A stretch of 45,700 nucleotides of DNA from an uncultured Erysipelotrichaceae bacterium (GCA_902778375.1 CACYXJ010000012.1:1-45700), one strand, 5' to 3'. Positions 1 to 8,219 are shown, counted from the stretch's first letter. Program-made: numbers and translations. The notes: generated by a model not told the origin, from the sequence alone.

Positions 1-213
1 CTTGGTTCCGACGCCGTCGGTTCCCGATACCAGCACCGGTTTCTCAAAACCTTCCAGCTGCGGGGCGAACAGGCCGCCGAAGCCGCCGATGCCTTCCATG
101 ACGCCGGGGATATTTGTCCGGGCCACATGCTGTTTCATCAGTTCGACTGCCTTATATCCGGCTGTTACGTCAACGCCGGCTTCCTTGTAGCTGTCACTGT
201 AGCTTTTTTCCAT
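1..213 (-). CDS. purM: Phosphoribosylformylglycinamidine cyclo-ligase, N-terminal part (runs off the window)
   Basis: PurM closes the imidazole ring of aminoimidazole ribonucleotide (AIR) from FGAM and ATP in purine synthesis. Only the first 71 codons are inside the window. The N-terminus ([15 protein letters not shown], then GGFGGLFAP and SGTDGVGTK) matches the conserved start of Pur[10 protein letters not shown] forms part of the ATP-binding region. The ATG at 213 has a GGAGG ribosome-binding site about 5 bases upstream. It follows purE after 14 bases, so the two are cotranscribed, and PurE acts directly on the AIR that PurM makes. The truncation is a window edge, not damage. Confidence 0.93.
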   Translation of the reverse strand, partial: MEKSYSDSYKEAGVDVTAGYKAVELMKQHVARTNIPGVMEGIGGFGGLFAPQLEGFEKPVLVSGTDGVGTK

Positions 214-227
214 CTGTCCCTCCTCTA

Positions 228-725
228 TCAGAATTCCTTGAGGCGTTCTGCCAGTCCGGCATCTTTCCTCAGGACGTTTTCTTTCTGTCTCTGTCTGTCT
301 TCTTCGATCTTCCCTGCCAGTTCCTTGTCACTTACCGCAAGGATTTCCGCTGCCAGATAAGCCGCGTTTTTGGCGCCGTCGATCGCGACCGTCGCAACCG
401 GAATGCCGCTGGGCATCATGACTGTGGAATACAGGGCATCAACTCCGTCGAGCACCGCCGATTTCAGCGGTACACCGATGACCGGAAGCGTCGTATGACC
501 GGCCAGTACTCCGGCCAGGGCTGCTGCCATGCCGGCACCGGCGATAATGACGCCGAATCCGTTCTGTTTCGCCGACTCGGCAAAACTGACCGCTTCCTCC
601 GGTGTCCGGTGAGCGGAATAAATGTGTGCTTCATAGGGGATTCCGAAATCCTTCAGTACCTTGACAGCCTTTGCCATGACCGGCAGGTCGCTGTCGGAAC
701 CCATGATGACCGCAACTTTCCTCAT
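228..725 (-). CDS. purE: N5-carboxyaminoimidazole ribonucleotide mutase
   Basis: PurE moves the carboxyl group of N5-CAIR to carbon 4, giving CAIR. The 165-residue protein has the family's usual size. MGSDSD (residues 8-13) is the phosphate-binding start, and SAHRTP carries the catalytic His of class I enzymes. The loop reads GMAAALAG where E. coli has GGAAHLPG; similar loops occur in other Gram-positive PurE proteins, so I do not read this as inactivation. The ATG at 725 was chosen over upstream in-frame codons because GGAAGGAG lies just before it and family homology starts there. It is the first structural gene of the purine operon; the usual partner purK is not adjacent. Expression is probably set by the leader upstream (741-945). 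Confidence 0.95.
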   Translation of the reverse strand: MRKVAVIMGSDSDLPVMAKAVKVLKDFGIPYEAHIYSAHRTPEEAVSFAESAKQNGFGVIIAGAGMAAALAGVLAGHTTLPVIGVPLKSAVLDGVDALYSTVMMPSGIPVATVAIDGAKNAAYLAAEILAVSDKELAGKIEEDRQRQKENVLRKDAGLAERLKEF

Positions 726-740
726 CTGTGTCTCCTTCCA

Positions 741-775
741 AATAAAACAGCCTGTGGATAAAGGTCCATAGGCTG
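741..775 (-). terminator. Terminator-like hairpin in the purE leader (probable attenuator)
   Basis: On the minus strand an 11-position stem (CAGCCTATGGA with TCCACAGGCTG, one A-C mismatch, 6-base loop) is followed by TTTTATT, the form of an intrinsic terminator. It stands between the leader ORF and purE, 15 bases before the purE start, so it would stop transcription before the structural genes. The leader ORF's stop codon ends only 4 bases before the stem, so a ribosome there would cover the 5' arm. Confidence 0.75.
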
Positions 776-779
776 GCAA

Positions 780-878
780 TTACTGAGTCTTCTGATGTTC
801 CACCCGGTTTCCGTATGAAAAAAACTCTGTTCTGGCGCAATTCTGTTTTTCCCGGATCAGTCTGTACATAGATGTCAT
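780..878 (-). CDS. Putative 32-residue leader peptide upstream of purE
   Basis: A complete small ORF (MTSMYRLIREKQNCARTEF..., 32 codons, TAA stop) begins 4 bases after an AAAGGAG ribosome-binding site, within the transcript that starts near 911. It ends 4 bases before the terminator hairpin at 741-775. No run of one amino acid is present, so classical amino-acid attenuation is not indicated. The position of the stop resembles pyrBI-type attenuation, where a ribosome close behind RNA polymerase blocks terminator folding. Alternatively the ORF is a chance reading frame; its good ribosome-binding site and placement argue against that. Confidence 0.5.
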   Translation of the reverse strand: MTSMYRLIREKQNCARTEFFSYGNRVEHQKTQ

Positions 879-917
879 GACACTCCTTTCCGCACAAAAA
901 CCAAAAAGAACACTATC

Positions 918-945
918 ATCATAACAGAGACCCTAAAAAATACAA
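918..945 (-). promoter_or_regulatory. Sigma-A-type promoter of the pur operon
   Basis: Minus-strand TTGTAT (940-945) and TATGAT (918-923) are separated by 16 bases. Transcription would start near 911, giving a leader of about 185 bases before purE. No purine riboswitch core was found in the leader. The promoter begins only 6 bases after the stop of the MocR gene. Confidence 0.7.
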
Positions 946-951
946 CTTATT

Positions 952-2013
952 CTACCTTATATTATTGTGTTTCCGCATTTTGCGGCGGATGCGGTTGATA
1001 TGCCTTTCAAACGCACCGCTCATCAGCAGCTCCGCAAGCACCAGCTGCGAGAGGGTGGAAACAGTGCAGGAACGACCGCGGATCCGGCCCAGCATTTCCT
1101 CCGCCCTGCTTTCCGGCAGGATCATATAGCCGATTCTGACAGACGGCGCGATCGTTTTCGTAAAGGTATTCAGATAGATCACGTGCGCATCCGGATCCAT
1201 TGCGAACAATGTCTTTTCGCTCTTCAGATTGGCTGCGAATTCGGAAGCGTAATCATCCTCGATGATCAGTGCATCCCTTTCCCTCGCCCATCTCAGATAT
1301 TCCGCCCGTTTGGAGGCGTCGGCACTTTTGCTGGAAGGAAAGCTGGCATAGGGGGTGACATGCAGGATCGAAGCCGGCGTTCTCTCCAGTTCGCTGCTCA
1401 GTATGCCGTGGGCTCCCATTTTCAAAGGGTCGAGACGTACCCCGCTGCTGCGGTAAATCAGCCGGATCTTCTCGTAGGACGGCGATTCGATGCCGTAGAT
1501 ACGGTGACGGCCAAGCAGCTGCACACACAGGGAATACAGATACTCCGCTCCGGCGCCGATGACGATATGATCCGGATCGACCGTGATGCCGCGGCAGCGC
1601 TGCAGATAGGCCGCGATTGCCTTCCGCAGTACCAGTGCGCCGTTGTCTTCGCTCTTCTGCAGCACCTGTTCGCCATAATCGCCCAGTACCTTGCGCACCG
1701 TCCTGACATAGACACTGTAGGGAAAAAGGTCCTCCGCCAGCGGCACCGCCCGCTGATGACTGCGTTCTTCGCTGCCGGTATCGATCATATCTTCACTGCG
1801 ATAGATCGCATAACACCCGCTGCGCTGTCTTTTTTCGATATATCCTTCTTCCTCGAGCAGCTGCAGGGCATGCTCGATCGTGATGACACTGACACTGTAC
1901 CGGTCGGCCAGCACCCGCTTGGAAGGTATTTTATGACCATAGGGAAAAACAGAAGATACGATATCCTGCCGCAATGATTCATAAACCTGCAGATAAGCGG
2001 TTGATTTTTTCAT
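952..2013 (-). CDS. MocR/PdxR-type GntR regulator with aminotransferase-like domain, C-terminally short
   Basis: A GntR winged helix (about residues 1-70; PSKRVLADRYSVSVITIEHAL is the recognition region) is followed by a fold-type I aminotransferase-like domain. The likely pyridoxal-phosphate lysine is K286 in NTFTKTIAP, and D253/D254-Y255 (IIEDDYASEF) fits the cofactor-ring contact. MocR proteins are usually 450-500 residues and continue for about 100 residues after the HINRIRRKMR helix; this one stops at 353 directly after it, so the small C-terminal domain is missing. No continuation is visible in other frames before the pur promoter. The start has AAAGGAT upstream. Target genes are unknown; adjacent pur genes or vitamin B6 metabolism are possibilities only. 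It may be a decaying gene or a natural short form. Confidence 0.85.
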   Translation of the reverse strand: MKKSTAYLQVYESLRQDIVSSVFPYGHKIPSKRVLADRYSVSVITIEHALQLLEEEGYIEKRQRSGCYAIYRSEDMIDTGSEERSHQRAVPLAEDLFPYSVYVRTVRKVLGDYGEQVLQKSEDNGALVLRKAIAAYLQRCRGITVDPDHIVIGAGAEYLYSLCVQLLGRHRIYGIESPSYEKIRLIYRSSGVRLDPLKMGAHGILSSELERTPASILHVTPYASFPSSKSADASKRAEYLRWARERDALIIEDDYASEFAANLKSEKTLFAMDPDAHVIYLNTFTKTIAPSVRIGYMILPESRAEEMLGRIRGRSCTVSTLSQLVLAELLMSGAFERHINRIRRKMRKHNNIR

Positions 2014-2053
2014 CTGGTCTTATCCTTTCTGTAATTCCTGTAATTATCATACC

Positions 2054-2084
2054 ACCAAAAAGACAGCAGGTTATTTCTGCTGTC
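2054..2084 (-). terminator. Intrinsic terminator overlapping the end of the nuclease-like gene
   Basis: Perfect 8-bp stem GACAGCAG/CTGCTGTC with a 7-base loop, followed on the minus strand by TTTTTGG. The gene's TAA stop (2071-2073) lies inside the loop, so the last codons form part of the hairpin. Confidence 0.9.
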
Positions 2085-2658
2085 TGTATTCTTCCAGTTC
2101 TTCCTCAATCAGTGTATAGTCCCTCTCAAACAGTTCCCGTGAGATTTCCCGGTGCAGCTGCTCCTCCGGGATCTTCAGCAGGATCTTTTCCTGCACGAAC
2201 TTCTTCGACTTTTCCTTATATGTCGGCAGATGGTTGCGCTTCTGGATGCGGACCAGTTCCGGCCGCCACAGCAAGGTGATCTTGCGCTGCATCCGGCGTT
2301 TCGGATTGATCAGAGCCGGCCGCATTTCATAGAGATCCACTTCCCCGTTTTCCAGTTCGGCGGTGATGATGCCCCACCACTTTGGCACATGTTCGTCAAT
2401 ATGGGAGGCATGGCTGGTTCCGACAATAACGATATTCCGGTCGAAATACCAGTCGTAGTATTTCACCTGGTTCTTCAGCCGCGCATAGGTATCGGCGTCG
2501 CTTTTGATCTCAATGCCGACCAGTTCCTCCGGCGTGACCATCAGGGCATCCGCCCGGGCTTTTCCCATCTGTTTTTCTTCCAGGATCCGGACCATTCCGT
2601 ATTTTTCTTCCAGCCAGTCGAACAGCGGCTCGCGGATCTCATGATCGTACAAAGTCAT
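2071..2658 (-). CDS. PD-(D/E)XK nuclease-superfamily protein (sce7726/MmcB-like)
   Basis: 195 residues. The segment ARADALMV...ELVGIEIKSDADTYARLKNQVKYYDWYFD gives the PD-(D/E)XK pattern: an Asp near residue 37, then E-I-K about 13 residues later, then a helix with conserved Arg/Leu/Gln and aromatic residues. The following strand RNIVIVG fits the restriction-endonuclease-like core. This is the pattern of sce7726-family proteins, which are mostly uncharacterised. The C-terminal third is rich in Lys and Glu. No ribosome-binding site precedes the ATG; instead a TATAAT box ends 6 bases upstream, so the mRNA is probably leaderless. It is transcribed alone, divergently from the ABC exporter. A role in DNA repair or host defence is possible but not shown. 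Confidence 0.65.
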   Translation of the reverse strand: MTLYDHEIREPLFDWLEEKYGMVRILEEKQMGKARADALMVTPEELVGIEIKSDADTYARLKNQVKYYDWYFDRNIVIVGTSHASHIDEHVPKWWGIITAELENGEVDLYEMRPALINPKRRMQRKITLLWRPELVRIQKRNHLPTYKEKSKKFVQEKILLKIPEEQLHREISRELFERDYTLIEEELEEYRQQK

Positions 2659-2664
2659 GGTTTT

Positions 2665-2692
2665 ATTATAATCGGAGTATGTCCGTTCACAA
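2665..2692 (-). promoter_or_regulatory. Promoter of the nuclease-like gene, predicting a leaderless mRNA
   Basis: Minus-strand TTGTGA (2687-2692), 16-base spacer, perfect TATAAT (2665-2670). Six bases separate the -10 box from the ATG at 2658, so transcription would start at or next to the A of the start codon. Confidence 0.75.
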
Positions 2693-2714
2693 CCTTTCCT
2701 TTCGTTGCTAATAT
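2686..2714 (+). promoter_or_regulatory. Promoter of the ABC exporter operon, back-to-back with the nuclease promoter
   Basis: TTCACA (2686-2691), 17-base spacer, TAATAT (2709-2714). Its -35 box shares five bases with the -35 box of the divergent promoter, so the two probably exclude each other or are controlled together. Confidence 0.65.
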
Positions 2715-2741
2715 GAAACTGACACCAATGGAGGCCGTTTT

Positions 2742-4904
2742 ATGATCAAAGCGTTTCGTTATCTGAAACCGTTCTGGCTCTCCGTATTAATGATCGTCGG
2801 TCTTGTGTTCCTGCAGGTGCAGTTCGACCTTGCCCTGCCGGATTACATGTCAGATATTGTCACCTACGGAATTCAATACGGAGGCATTACCGATACACTG
2901 CCTCAGGCATTAAGCGAAGATACTTTTCAGAAAATGCAGTATTTCATGGACGAAAAGGATACTGTCCGCCTGCAGGAAAACTATGAAATCACAGCCGAAG
3001 GAAGCACACTTTATCCAGACGCGGAAGGACCTGTCTATCTGCTGAAGGAAGACACTGAAGAAGTCCGTTCCCTGATCGAAGAGCCGTTCCTTCTGGTATC
3101 TTTCCTCAACAGCCCCCAGGCGGCAACCATGATGGGCCAGGATCCGGAAGCGGTCTGGGCTATGCTTGCGGCCGATCCCTCGGCAGCGGATCAATTCCGC
3201 GCCGCCCTGCAGCAGTATACTGAGGGATTTACCGCCGACAACCTGAAAGCGGCACAGATCCTGATGCTGAAGAGCGAATATGCGAAACTCGGCATCGATA
3301 CGGAAAAGATGCAGAATGACTATATCTTCCATGAAGGCATCCTGATGCTTGGCATCGCCCTGATGGCATCCCTCTGCGCGATTGCTTCCAGCTATCTTGC
3401 CAGCCGCACTGCCACCGGTGCCGCCCGCAACATGCGCGCCGATGTCTTTGCCAAGGTCGAATCGTTCGCCAGCGAGGAACTTTCCCGCTTTTCGACAGCT
3501 TCACTGATCACCCGCACGACCAACGACGTCCAGCAGGTACAGCAGATTCTGACGATGCTGTTGAGAATTGTATTATTCGCACCGATGATGGGACTGACAT
3601 CCCTGTTCAAGGTGCTGCGCTATAAAAACCTGGCAATGGTCCTGGGCTGGACGATCCTGCTGATGATTGTCCTGATGATCGTTACATTCCTGTTCACCAT
3701 GCCGAAATTCCGCATTGTCCAGAAGCTGGTCGACCGCCTGAACCTGGTCATCCGTGAACAGCTTTCCGGCATGCTGGTCATCCGCGCCTTCAACAACGAG
3801 GAATACGAGGAAAAACGTTTTGACGATGCCAACACCGACATTACGAAACTGAATATCTTCCTCAACCGGGTGCTGGCTGTCATCTCACCGACGATGACCT
3901 TCCTGATGAGCGGTGTTTCGATTCTGATCATCTGGATCGGTGCCAACGCGATCGATCTCGGCACGATGCAGATCGGCGACATGCTGGCGTTCCTGCAGTA
4001 CGCCACCCATGTCCTTATCTCCTTCATGATCGTCGCCGTGATCTTCATCATGATTCCCCGTTCCTCGGTCTCCGCCAACCGTATCTTCGAAGTGCTGGAA
4101 ACCGAAGCGTCCATCCTTGATCCGGATGAGCCGAAGCAGCTGCCGGAAGAGAACCTGCCGGTGGTTTTCGACCACGTTTCCTTCCGCTATCCCAATGCCG
4201 AACAGAATGTTCTGAGCGATATCACCTTTACCGCTGATCCGGGCGAAACCGTTGCCTTTATCGGTTCCACCGGATCCGGAAAATCAACTCTGGTCAACCT
4301 TCTGCCACGATTCTTCGACGTCACGGAAGGCAGTATCCGCATCGGTGATACGGATATCCGTGAAGTCCGTCAGAAAGATCTGCGCGACCGGATCGGCTAC
4401 GTCCCCCAGAAAGGAGTGCTGTTCTCCGGTACGGTGGAATCCAACCTTCGTTACGCCGACGAAAACGCCAGCGATGAAGCAATCGAAAATGCCCTGGAAG
4501 TATCCCAGGCGAAGGAATTTGTCGACCGTATGCCGGAGCGTCTTCAGGAAGAGATTTCCCAGGGCGGCACAAATGTCTCAGGCGGCCAGAAACAGCGTCT
4601 GTCGATTGCCCGGGCACTGACCAAGAATGCCGGCATCTATATCTTTGACGATACCTTCAGCGCTCTGGACTATCAGACCGATGCCAGACTGCGGGAGGCA
4701 TTGAACAAGATGATTGCTGCCTCGAAGGCAACTGTCTTCATCGTCGCCCAGCGCATCAGCACGATCATGCACGCCGACCGCATCATCGTCCTCGATGAAG
4801 GACATATCGCCGGTATCGGCACCCATGACGAACTGATGAACAGTTGCTCCGTCTATCAGGAAATCGCGCTCTCCCAGCTGAGCGAGGAGGAACTGGCAAG
4901 ATGA
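2742..4904 (+). CDS. Heterodimeric ABC exporter, subunit with degenerate ATPase site (LmrC/TM287-like)
   Basis: A 720-residue half-transporter: membrane domain, then ATPase. Between the first membrane helix (about 8-30) and the second (about 198-218) lies an Ala/Glu-rich extracellular insert of about 150 residues. Walker A is GSTGSGKST (about 508) and the signature is VSGGQKQR (about 612). Walker B ends in FDDTFSALD, with Asp in place of the catalytic Glu, and the switch loop reads VAQRIST, with Gln in place of His. These two changes are the mark of the non-catalytic site of heterodimeric exporters such as TM287/288 and LmrCD. The start has GGAGG upstream. It overlaps the partner gene by ATGA. 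The substrate, perhaps drugs or lipids, cannot be read from the sequence. Confidence 0.93.
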   Translation: MIKAFRYLKPFWLSVLMIVGLVFLQVQFDLALPDYMSDIVTYGIQYGGITDTLPQALSEDTFQKMQYFMDEKDTVRLQENYEITAEGSTLYPDAEGPVYLLKEDTEEVRSLIEEPFLLVSFLNSPQAATMMGQDPEAVWAMLAADPSAADQFRAALQQYTEGFTADNLKAAQILMLKSEYAKLGIDTEKMQNDYIFHEGILMLGIALMASLCAIASSYLASRTATGAARNMRADVFAKVESFASEELSRFSTASLITRTTNDVQQVQQILTMLLRIVLFAPMMGLTSLFKVLRYKNLAMVLGWTILLMIVLMIVTFLFTMPKFRIVQKLVDRLNLVIREQLSGMLVIRAFNNEEYEEKRFDDANTDITKLNIFLNRVLAVISPTMTFLMSGVSILIIWIGANAIDLGTMQIGDMLAFLQYATHVLISFMIVAVIFIMIPRSSVSANRIFEVLETEASILDPDEPKQLPEENLPVVFDHVSFRYPNAEQNVLSDITFTADPGETVAFIGSTGSGKSTLVNLLPRFFDVTEGSIRIGDTDIREVRQKDLRDRIGYVPQKGVLFSGTVESNLRYADENASDEAIENALEVSQAKEFVDRMPERLQEEISQGGTNVSGGQKQRLSIARALTKNAGIYIFDDTFSALDYQTDARLREALNKMIAASKATVFIVAQRISTIMHADRIIVLDEGHIAGIGTHDELMNSCSVYQEIALSQLSEEELAR

Positions 4905-6760
4905 GCGAGAAGAAGAAAACATACAGAACCGGCATGCGGTCACCCCGCGGCATGGTTGCCGGTGACAAAGCCAAGAATTTCCGCGGCACGATCGCCAAGC
5001 TGATCCGCTACATGAAGCCGTTCTACCTGCAGATCCTGATCATTACCCTCTTTACCCTCGGTTCCACGATCTTCGCCATCATCGGTCCCCGCATCCTCGG
5101 TTCGGCGACCACGACCCTGGCGGAAGGTCTCGCCGCCAAATACAGCGGCACCGGCGGCATCGACTTCAATAAGATTGCCTCGATCCTCTATACCCTGCTG
5201 GGAATCTATCTGCTCTCCGCCCTGTTCCACTACATCCAGGGCTGGATGATGACCGGCGTGACCCAGAAGATCACCTATAACCTGCGAAAGGAAATATCCG
5301 AAAAGATCAACCGCCTGCCGCTGAAGTACTTCGACCACACGACACACGGCGAAGTTCTCTCACGCATCACCAACGACGTCTCGGTTGTATCGCAGTCACT
5401 GAACCAGTCGGTGCAGCAGGTGTTCACCTCCGTGATCACGATCATCGGCATATTGTATATGATGCTGTCGATTTCCTGGCAGCTGACGCTGATGGCGCTG
5501 ATCGTCGTTCCCCTTTCCGGTCTGGCGGCGGCGTTTGTCGTCACCCGTTCGCAGAAATACTTCAAGGCCCAGCAGGATACTCTGGGCAACGTCAACGGTC
5601 ACATCGAAGAAATGTACGGCGGTCATATCGTCATGAAGGCATTCAACGGCGAGGAACGTTCGATCAATACCTTCAACGACCTGAACAGCCGTCTCTATAC
5701 CGCCGCATGGAAAGCCCAGTTCATTTCCGGAGCCATGCAGCCGATTACAAGTTTCATCGGTAATATCGGTTATGTCGGCTGCTGTGTTCTCGGCGGCTGG
5801 CTGGCAGTGCACAGAGGTCTGGCCATCGGTGATATCCAGGCATTCATCCAGTATGTCAGAAACTTCAACCAGCCGATCACCCAGACCGCCCAGATTCTGA
5901 ATATCCTGCAGGCAACAGCCGCGGCGGCGGAACGTGTCTTCGAATTCCTGGAGGAAGAGGAAGAAGCGCCGGATTATGAAAGTCCGATCGACATCCGCGA
6001 TGAAAACGGCAATATCAGAATCAAAGGCAATGTCACATTTGAAGATGTCGTGTTCGGCTATGACCCGGACAAGACGATCATTCACGACTTCAATGCCTAC
6101 ATCCATTATGGCTCCCAGGTAGCCATCGTCGGTCCGACCGGTGCCGGCAAGACGACCATTGTCAAGCTGCTGATGCGCTTCTATGACCTCAATTCCGGTC
6201 ATATCTATATCGACGGAAAGGATTCGGCGAAAATGCGCCGCCATGACCTGCGCGACTGCTTCGGTATGGTTCTGCAGGATGCCTGGCTCCATACCGGAAC
6301 GATCATGGAAAACATCCGCTACGGCCGCATGGATGCCACCGACGAAGAAGTCATGAAGGCTGCCGACGCCGCCTACGTGGATCACTTCATCCGCACCCTG
6401 GAAAACGGCTATCAGACGGAGATCAACGAAGAATCCACCAACATTTCCCAGGGACAGAAACAGCTGCTGACAATTGCCAGAGCCTTCCTTTCCGACCCGA
6501 AGATCCTGATCCTGGACGAAGCGACGTCCTCGGTCGATACCCGTACCGAGATCCTGATTCAGAAAGGTATGGAAAACCTGATGAAAGGAAGAACATCCTT
6601 TGTCATTGCCCACCGTCTGTCGACGATCCGCAATGCCGACATGATCCTGGTCATGGATCACGGCGATATCGTCGAAATCGGCACTCACGAGGAGCTGCTG
6701 GCAAAAGACGGCTTCTATGCCAGACTGTACAATTCCCAGTTTGAAGATATTTCCGGATAA
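4901..6760 (+). CDS. Heterodimeric ABC exporter, catalytic subunit (LmrD/TM288-like)
   Basis: A 619-residue half-transporter with a cytoplasmic N-terminus of about 40 basic residues, six membrane helices and an ATPase domain. Walker A is GPTGAGKTT (about 411), the signature is ISQGQKQLL (about 515), Walker B is ILILDEATSSVD with the catalytic Glu, and VIAHRLST carries the switch His. It therefore supplies the competent residues that the preceding subunit lacks. The ATG at 4901 overlaps the previous stop (ATGA) and has GAGGAGG 10 bases upstream, so translation is coupled and gives equal amounts of both subunits. The longer in-frame extension from 4844 lies inside the first gene and is not used. 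Confidence 0.94.
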   Translation: MSEKKKTYRTGMRSPRGMVAGDKAKNFRGTIAKLIRYMKPFYLQILIITLFTLGSTIFAIIGPRILGSATTTLAEGLAAKYSGTGGIDFNKIASILYTLLGIYLLSALFHYIQGWMMTGVTQKITYNLRKEISEKINRLPLKYFDHTTHGEVLSRITNDVSVVSQSLNQSVQQVFTSVITIIGILYMMLSISWQLTLMALIVVPLSGLAAAFVVTRSQKYFKAQQDTLGNVNGHIEEMYGGHIVMKAFNGEERSINTFNDLNSRLYTAAWKAQFISGAMQPITSFIGNIGYVGCCVLGGWLAVHRGLAIGDIQAFIQYVRNFNQPITQTAQILNILQATAAAAERVFEFLEEEEEAPDYESPIDIRDENGNIRIKGNVTFEDVVFGYDPDKTIIHDFNAYIHYGSQVAIVGPTGAGKTTIVKLLMRFYDLNSGHIYIDGKDSAKMRRHDLRDCFGMVLQDAWLHTGTIMENIRYGRMDATDEEVMKAADAAYVDHFIRTLENGYQTEINEESTNISQGQKQLLTIARAFLSDPKILILDEATSSVDTRTEILIQKGMENLMKGRTSFVIAHRLSTIRNADMILVMDHGDIVEIGTHEELLAKDGFYARLYNSQFEDISG

Positions 6761-6765
6761 CCAAA

Positions 6766-6802
6766 AAAAGCTGCTCCCCGGATGATGAACGAAGCAGCTT
6801 TT
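6766..6802. terminator. Bidirectional terminator between the ABC exporter and the MATE gene
   Basis: 10-bp perfect stem AAAAGCTGCT/AGCAGCTTTT with A/T tracts on both sides. It serves the ABC operon on plus and the convergent MATE gene on minus, whose stop is at 6804. Confidence 0.9.
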
Positions 6803-6803
6803 C

Positions 6804-8168
6804 TTATGCGACAAGCTGTGTCAGGTCGTTGGCCCAGCGGTACGATCTGACCCGGCGCATGCCGAGAATCAGTCTTACCAGCTGTTCCAGCTGGGTGATC
6901 AGCAGGACCAGGGCGATATTCTGCATGCCGAACACCCCGACACACAGGAAGGCACACGGCAGACCGACCAGCCATTCGAGACCGGAATCGAGGAACTGGA
7001 TCACCTTCGCATCACCGCCGGACCTCAGGATGCAGAAAATCATGAAATTATACAGGCGCATCGACGCCTTGACGGCAAAGACCCGCACGATCGTAACAGC
7101 CAGCGTCTCAACACTGGGATCCCTGAGGGCAAACAGGGAAACCATCGGCCGGGCAAACAGAACAAGGAACGACACCAGCAGGCAGGAGAGCACAAACGCC
7201 AGTCCGATATGCTGGTTGCATTCCTTCTTCGCTTCCTCGATTTCTCCCCTCCCCAGCTTCTGGCCAAGCAGGATCTGCACGGCATTGCCATAGCCGTAGA
7301 TAATGAATGTCATCAGGTTGAAGATCTGGTTGCCGACATAATAAGCATCCATCTGTTCTTTTCCGAGATATCCGAAAGCCTTGATAAACAGGGTCTGACC
7401 GAAACCGAAGGCTGTTTCGTTGAGAATCAGCGGCAGGATCCTTTCCAGGATCGGTCTGACAAAACCAAGATCAAGCCCGAATACTTCCCGCAGGGAACCG
7501 ACGAATTTCTGCCGGGAATAATAGGCATAGGAAATCAGGGTGATGCAGGCAATGATCTGTGCCGACATGGTAGCCAGGGCGGCACCCTGGATTCCCAGTG
7601 CCGGTACCGGTCCGAAACCGAAGATCAGCAGATAGTTCAGGGTGATATTGCATACCGTGGTCAGAATCGAAATCCGCAAAGCGACACCGGGCTGGCCGGT
7701 GGAACGGAACATATTGGAAATGATAAAGGAAAATCCGGAAAACAGCAGGGTAAAACGGGAGATATTCAGATACAGAAGACCGTCGGCGACAACCGCGGCA
7801 TCCTTCATATAGAACGACAGGATCTCCCTGCCGAAAAAGGTCGCAGCCAGAAACCACAGCAGGGCATTGGTCAGTACCAGACAAAGACCGAGACCGGTAC
7901 AACGCTTCAGGTTTCTTTCGTCATCGGCTCCGAAAAACTGGGAGGCAAAGATACTGATGCCGCCGATACAGCCGTAGGAGATCATCATCGCCAGGGTGTC
8001 GACCTGGGCAGCCGTACCGACCGCCGACACCTTGTCGATCCACGAAACCATCAGCGTGTCGATCATCGACTGACAGCTCATCAGCGCGCTTTGCAGGGCA
8101 AGGGGAACAGTGATGGAGGCAGTCTCTTTGTAAAAATCTTTCGAACCGATATATGCGGAAATGTCCAT
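6804..8168 (-). CDS. MATE-family multidrug/cation antiporter
   Basis: 454 residues with about 12 hydrophobic segments in two six-helix halves. The N-terminal half contains PLALQSALMSCQSMIDTLMVSW, the MATE pattern of a Pro-containing first helix followed by a Gln/Asp-rich stretch, and GFGPVPALGIQGAALAT, the conserved loop before helix 6. MATE proteins export drugs or metabolites in exchange for H+ or Na+. The ATG at 8168 was chosen because homology starts there. It has no Shine-Dalgarno sequence, but a TATAAT box ends 7 bases before it, so the mRNA is probably leaderless. Convergent with the ABC exporter and divergent from the CapA-like gene. Confidence 0.92.
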   Translation of the reverse strand: MDISAYIGSKDFYKETASITVPLALQSALMSCQSMIDTLMVSWIDKVSAVGTAAQVDTLAMMISYGCIGGISIFASQFFGADDERNLKRCTGLGLCLVLTNALLWFLAATFFGREILSFYMKDAAVVADGLLYLNISRFTLLFSGFSFIISNMFRSTGQPGVALRISILTTVCNITLNYLLIFGFGPVPALGIQGAALATMSAQIIACITLISYAYYSRQKFVGSLREVFGLDLGFVRPILERILPLILNETAFGFGQTLFIKAFGYLGKEQMDAYYVGNQIFNLMTFIIYGYGNAVQILLGQKLGRGEIEEAKKECNQHIGLAFVLSCLLVSFLVLFARPMVSLFALRDPSVETLAVTIVRVFAVKASMRLYNFMIFCILRSGGDAKVIQFLDSGLEWLVGLPCAFLCVGVFGMQNIALVLLITQLEQLVRLILGMRRVRSYRWANDLTQLVA

Positions 8169-8175
8169 AATCTGA

Positions 8176-8202
8176 ATTATACAGGAAAGACCATTCTGTA
8201 AA
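8176..8202 (-). promoter_or_regulatory. Promoter of the MATE gene (leaderless)
   Basis: Minus-strand TATAAT (8176-8181) with TTTACA upstream (8197-8202, 15-base spacer; a frame one base over gives 16). Transcription would start at 8168-8169, at the ATG. Confidence 0.6.
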
Positions 8203-8219
8203 AAACAATTCCGCTTTCT

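Noticed and set aside
790..815. GGGTGGAAC on the minus strand in the purE leader, resembling the T-box sequence
   Set aside because: No stem I specifier loop or matching antiterminator partner was found, the conserved ACCGCG continuation is absent, and T-boxes control amino-acid genes. The motif lies inside the leader ORF.
726..917. Purine (guanine/adenine) or ZTP riboswitch upstream of purE
   Set aside because: Neither the conserved loop sequences of the purine riboswitch nor the ZTP core were visible in the leader.
967..1977. Long open frame on the plus strand opposite the MocR gene
   Set aside because: It is antisense to a gene with clear homology, has no ribosome-binding site, and its product looks like nothing known. 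Many such shadows occur here because the minus-strand codon use avoids stops on the other strand.
7209..8201. Long plus-strand frame opposite the MATE gene
   Set aside because: Antisense shadow of a confident membrane-protein gene; its product is highly polar with no domain.
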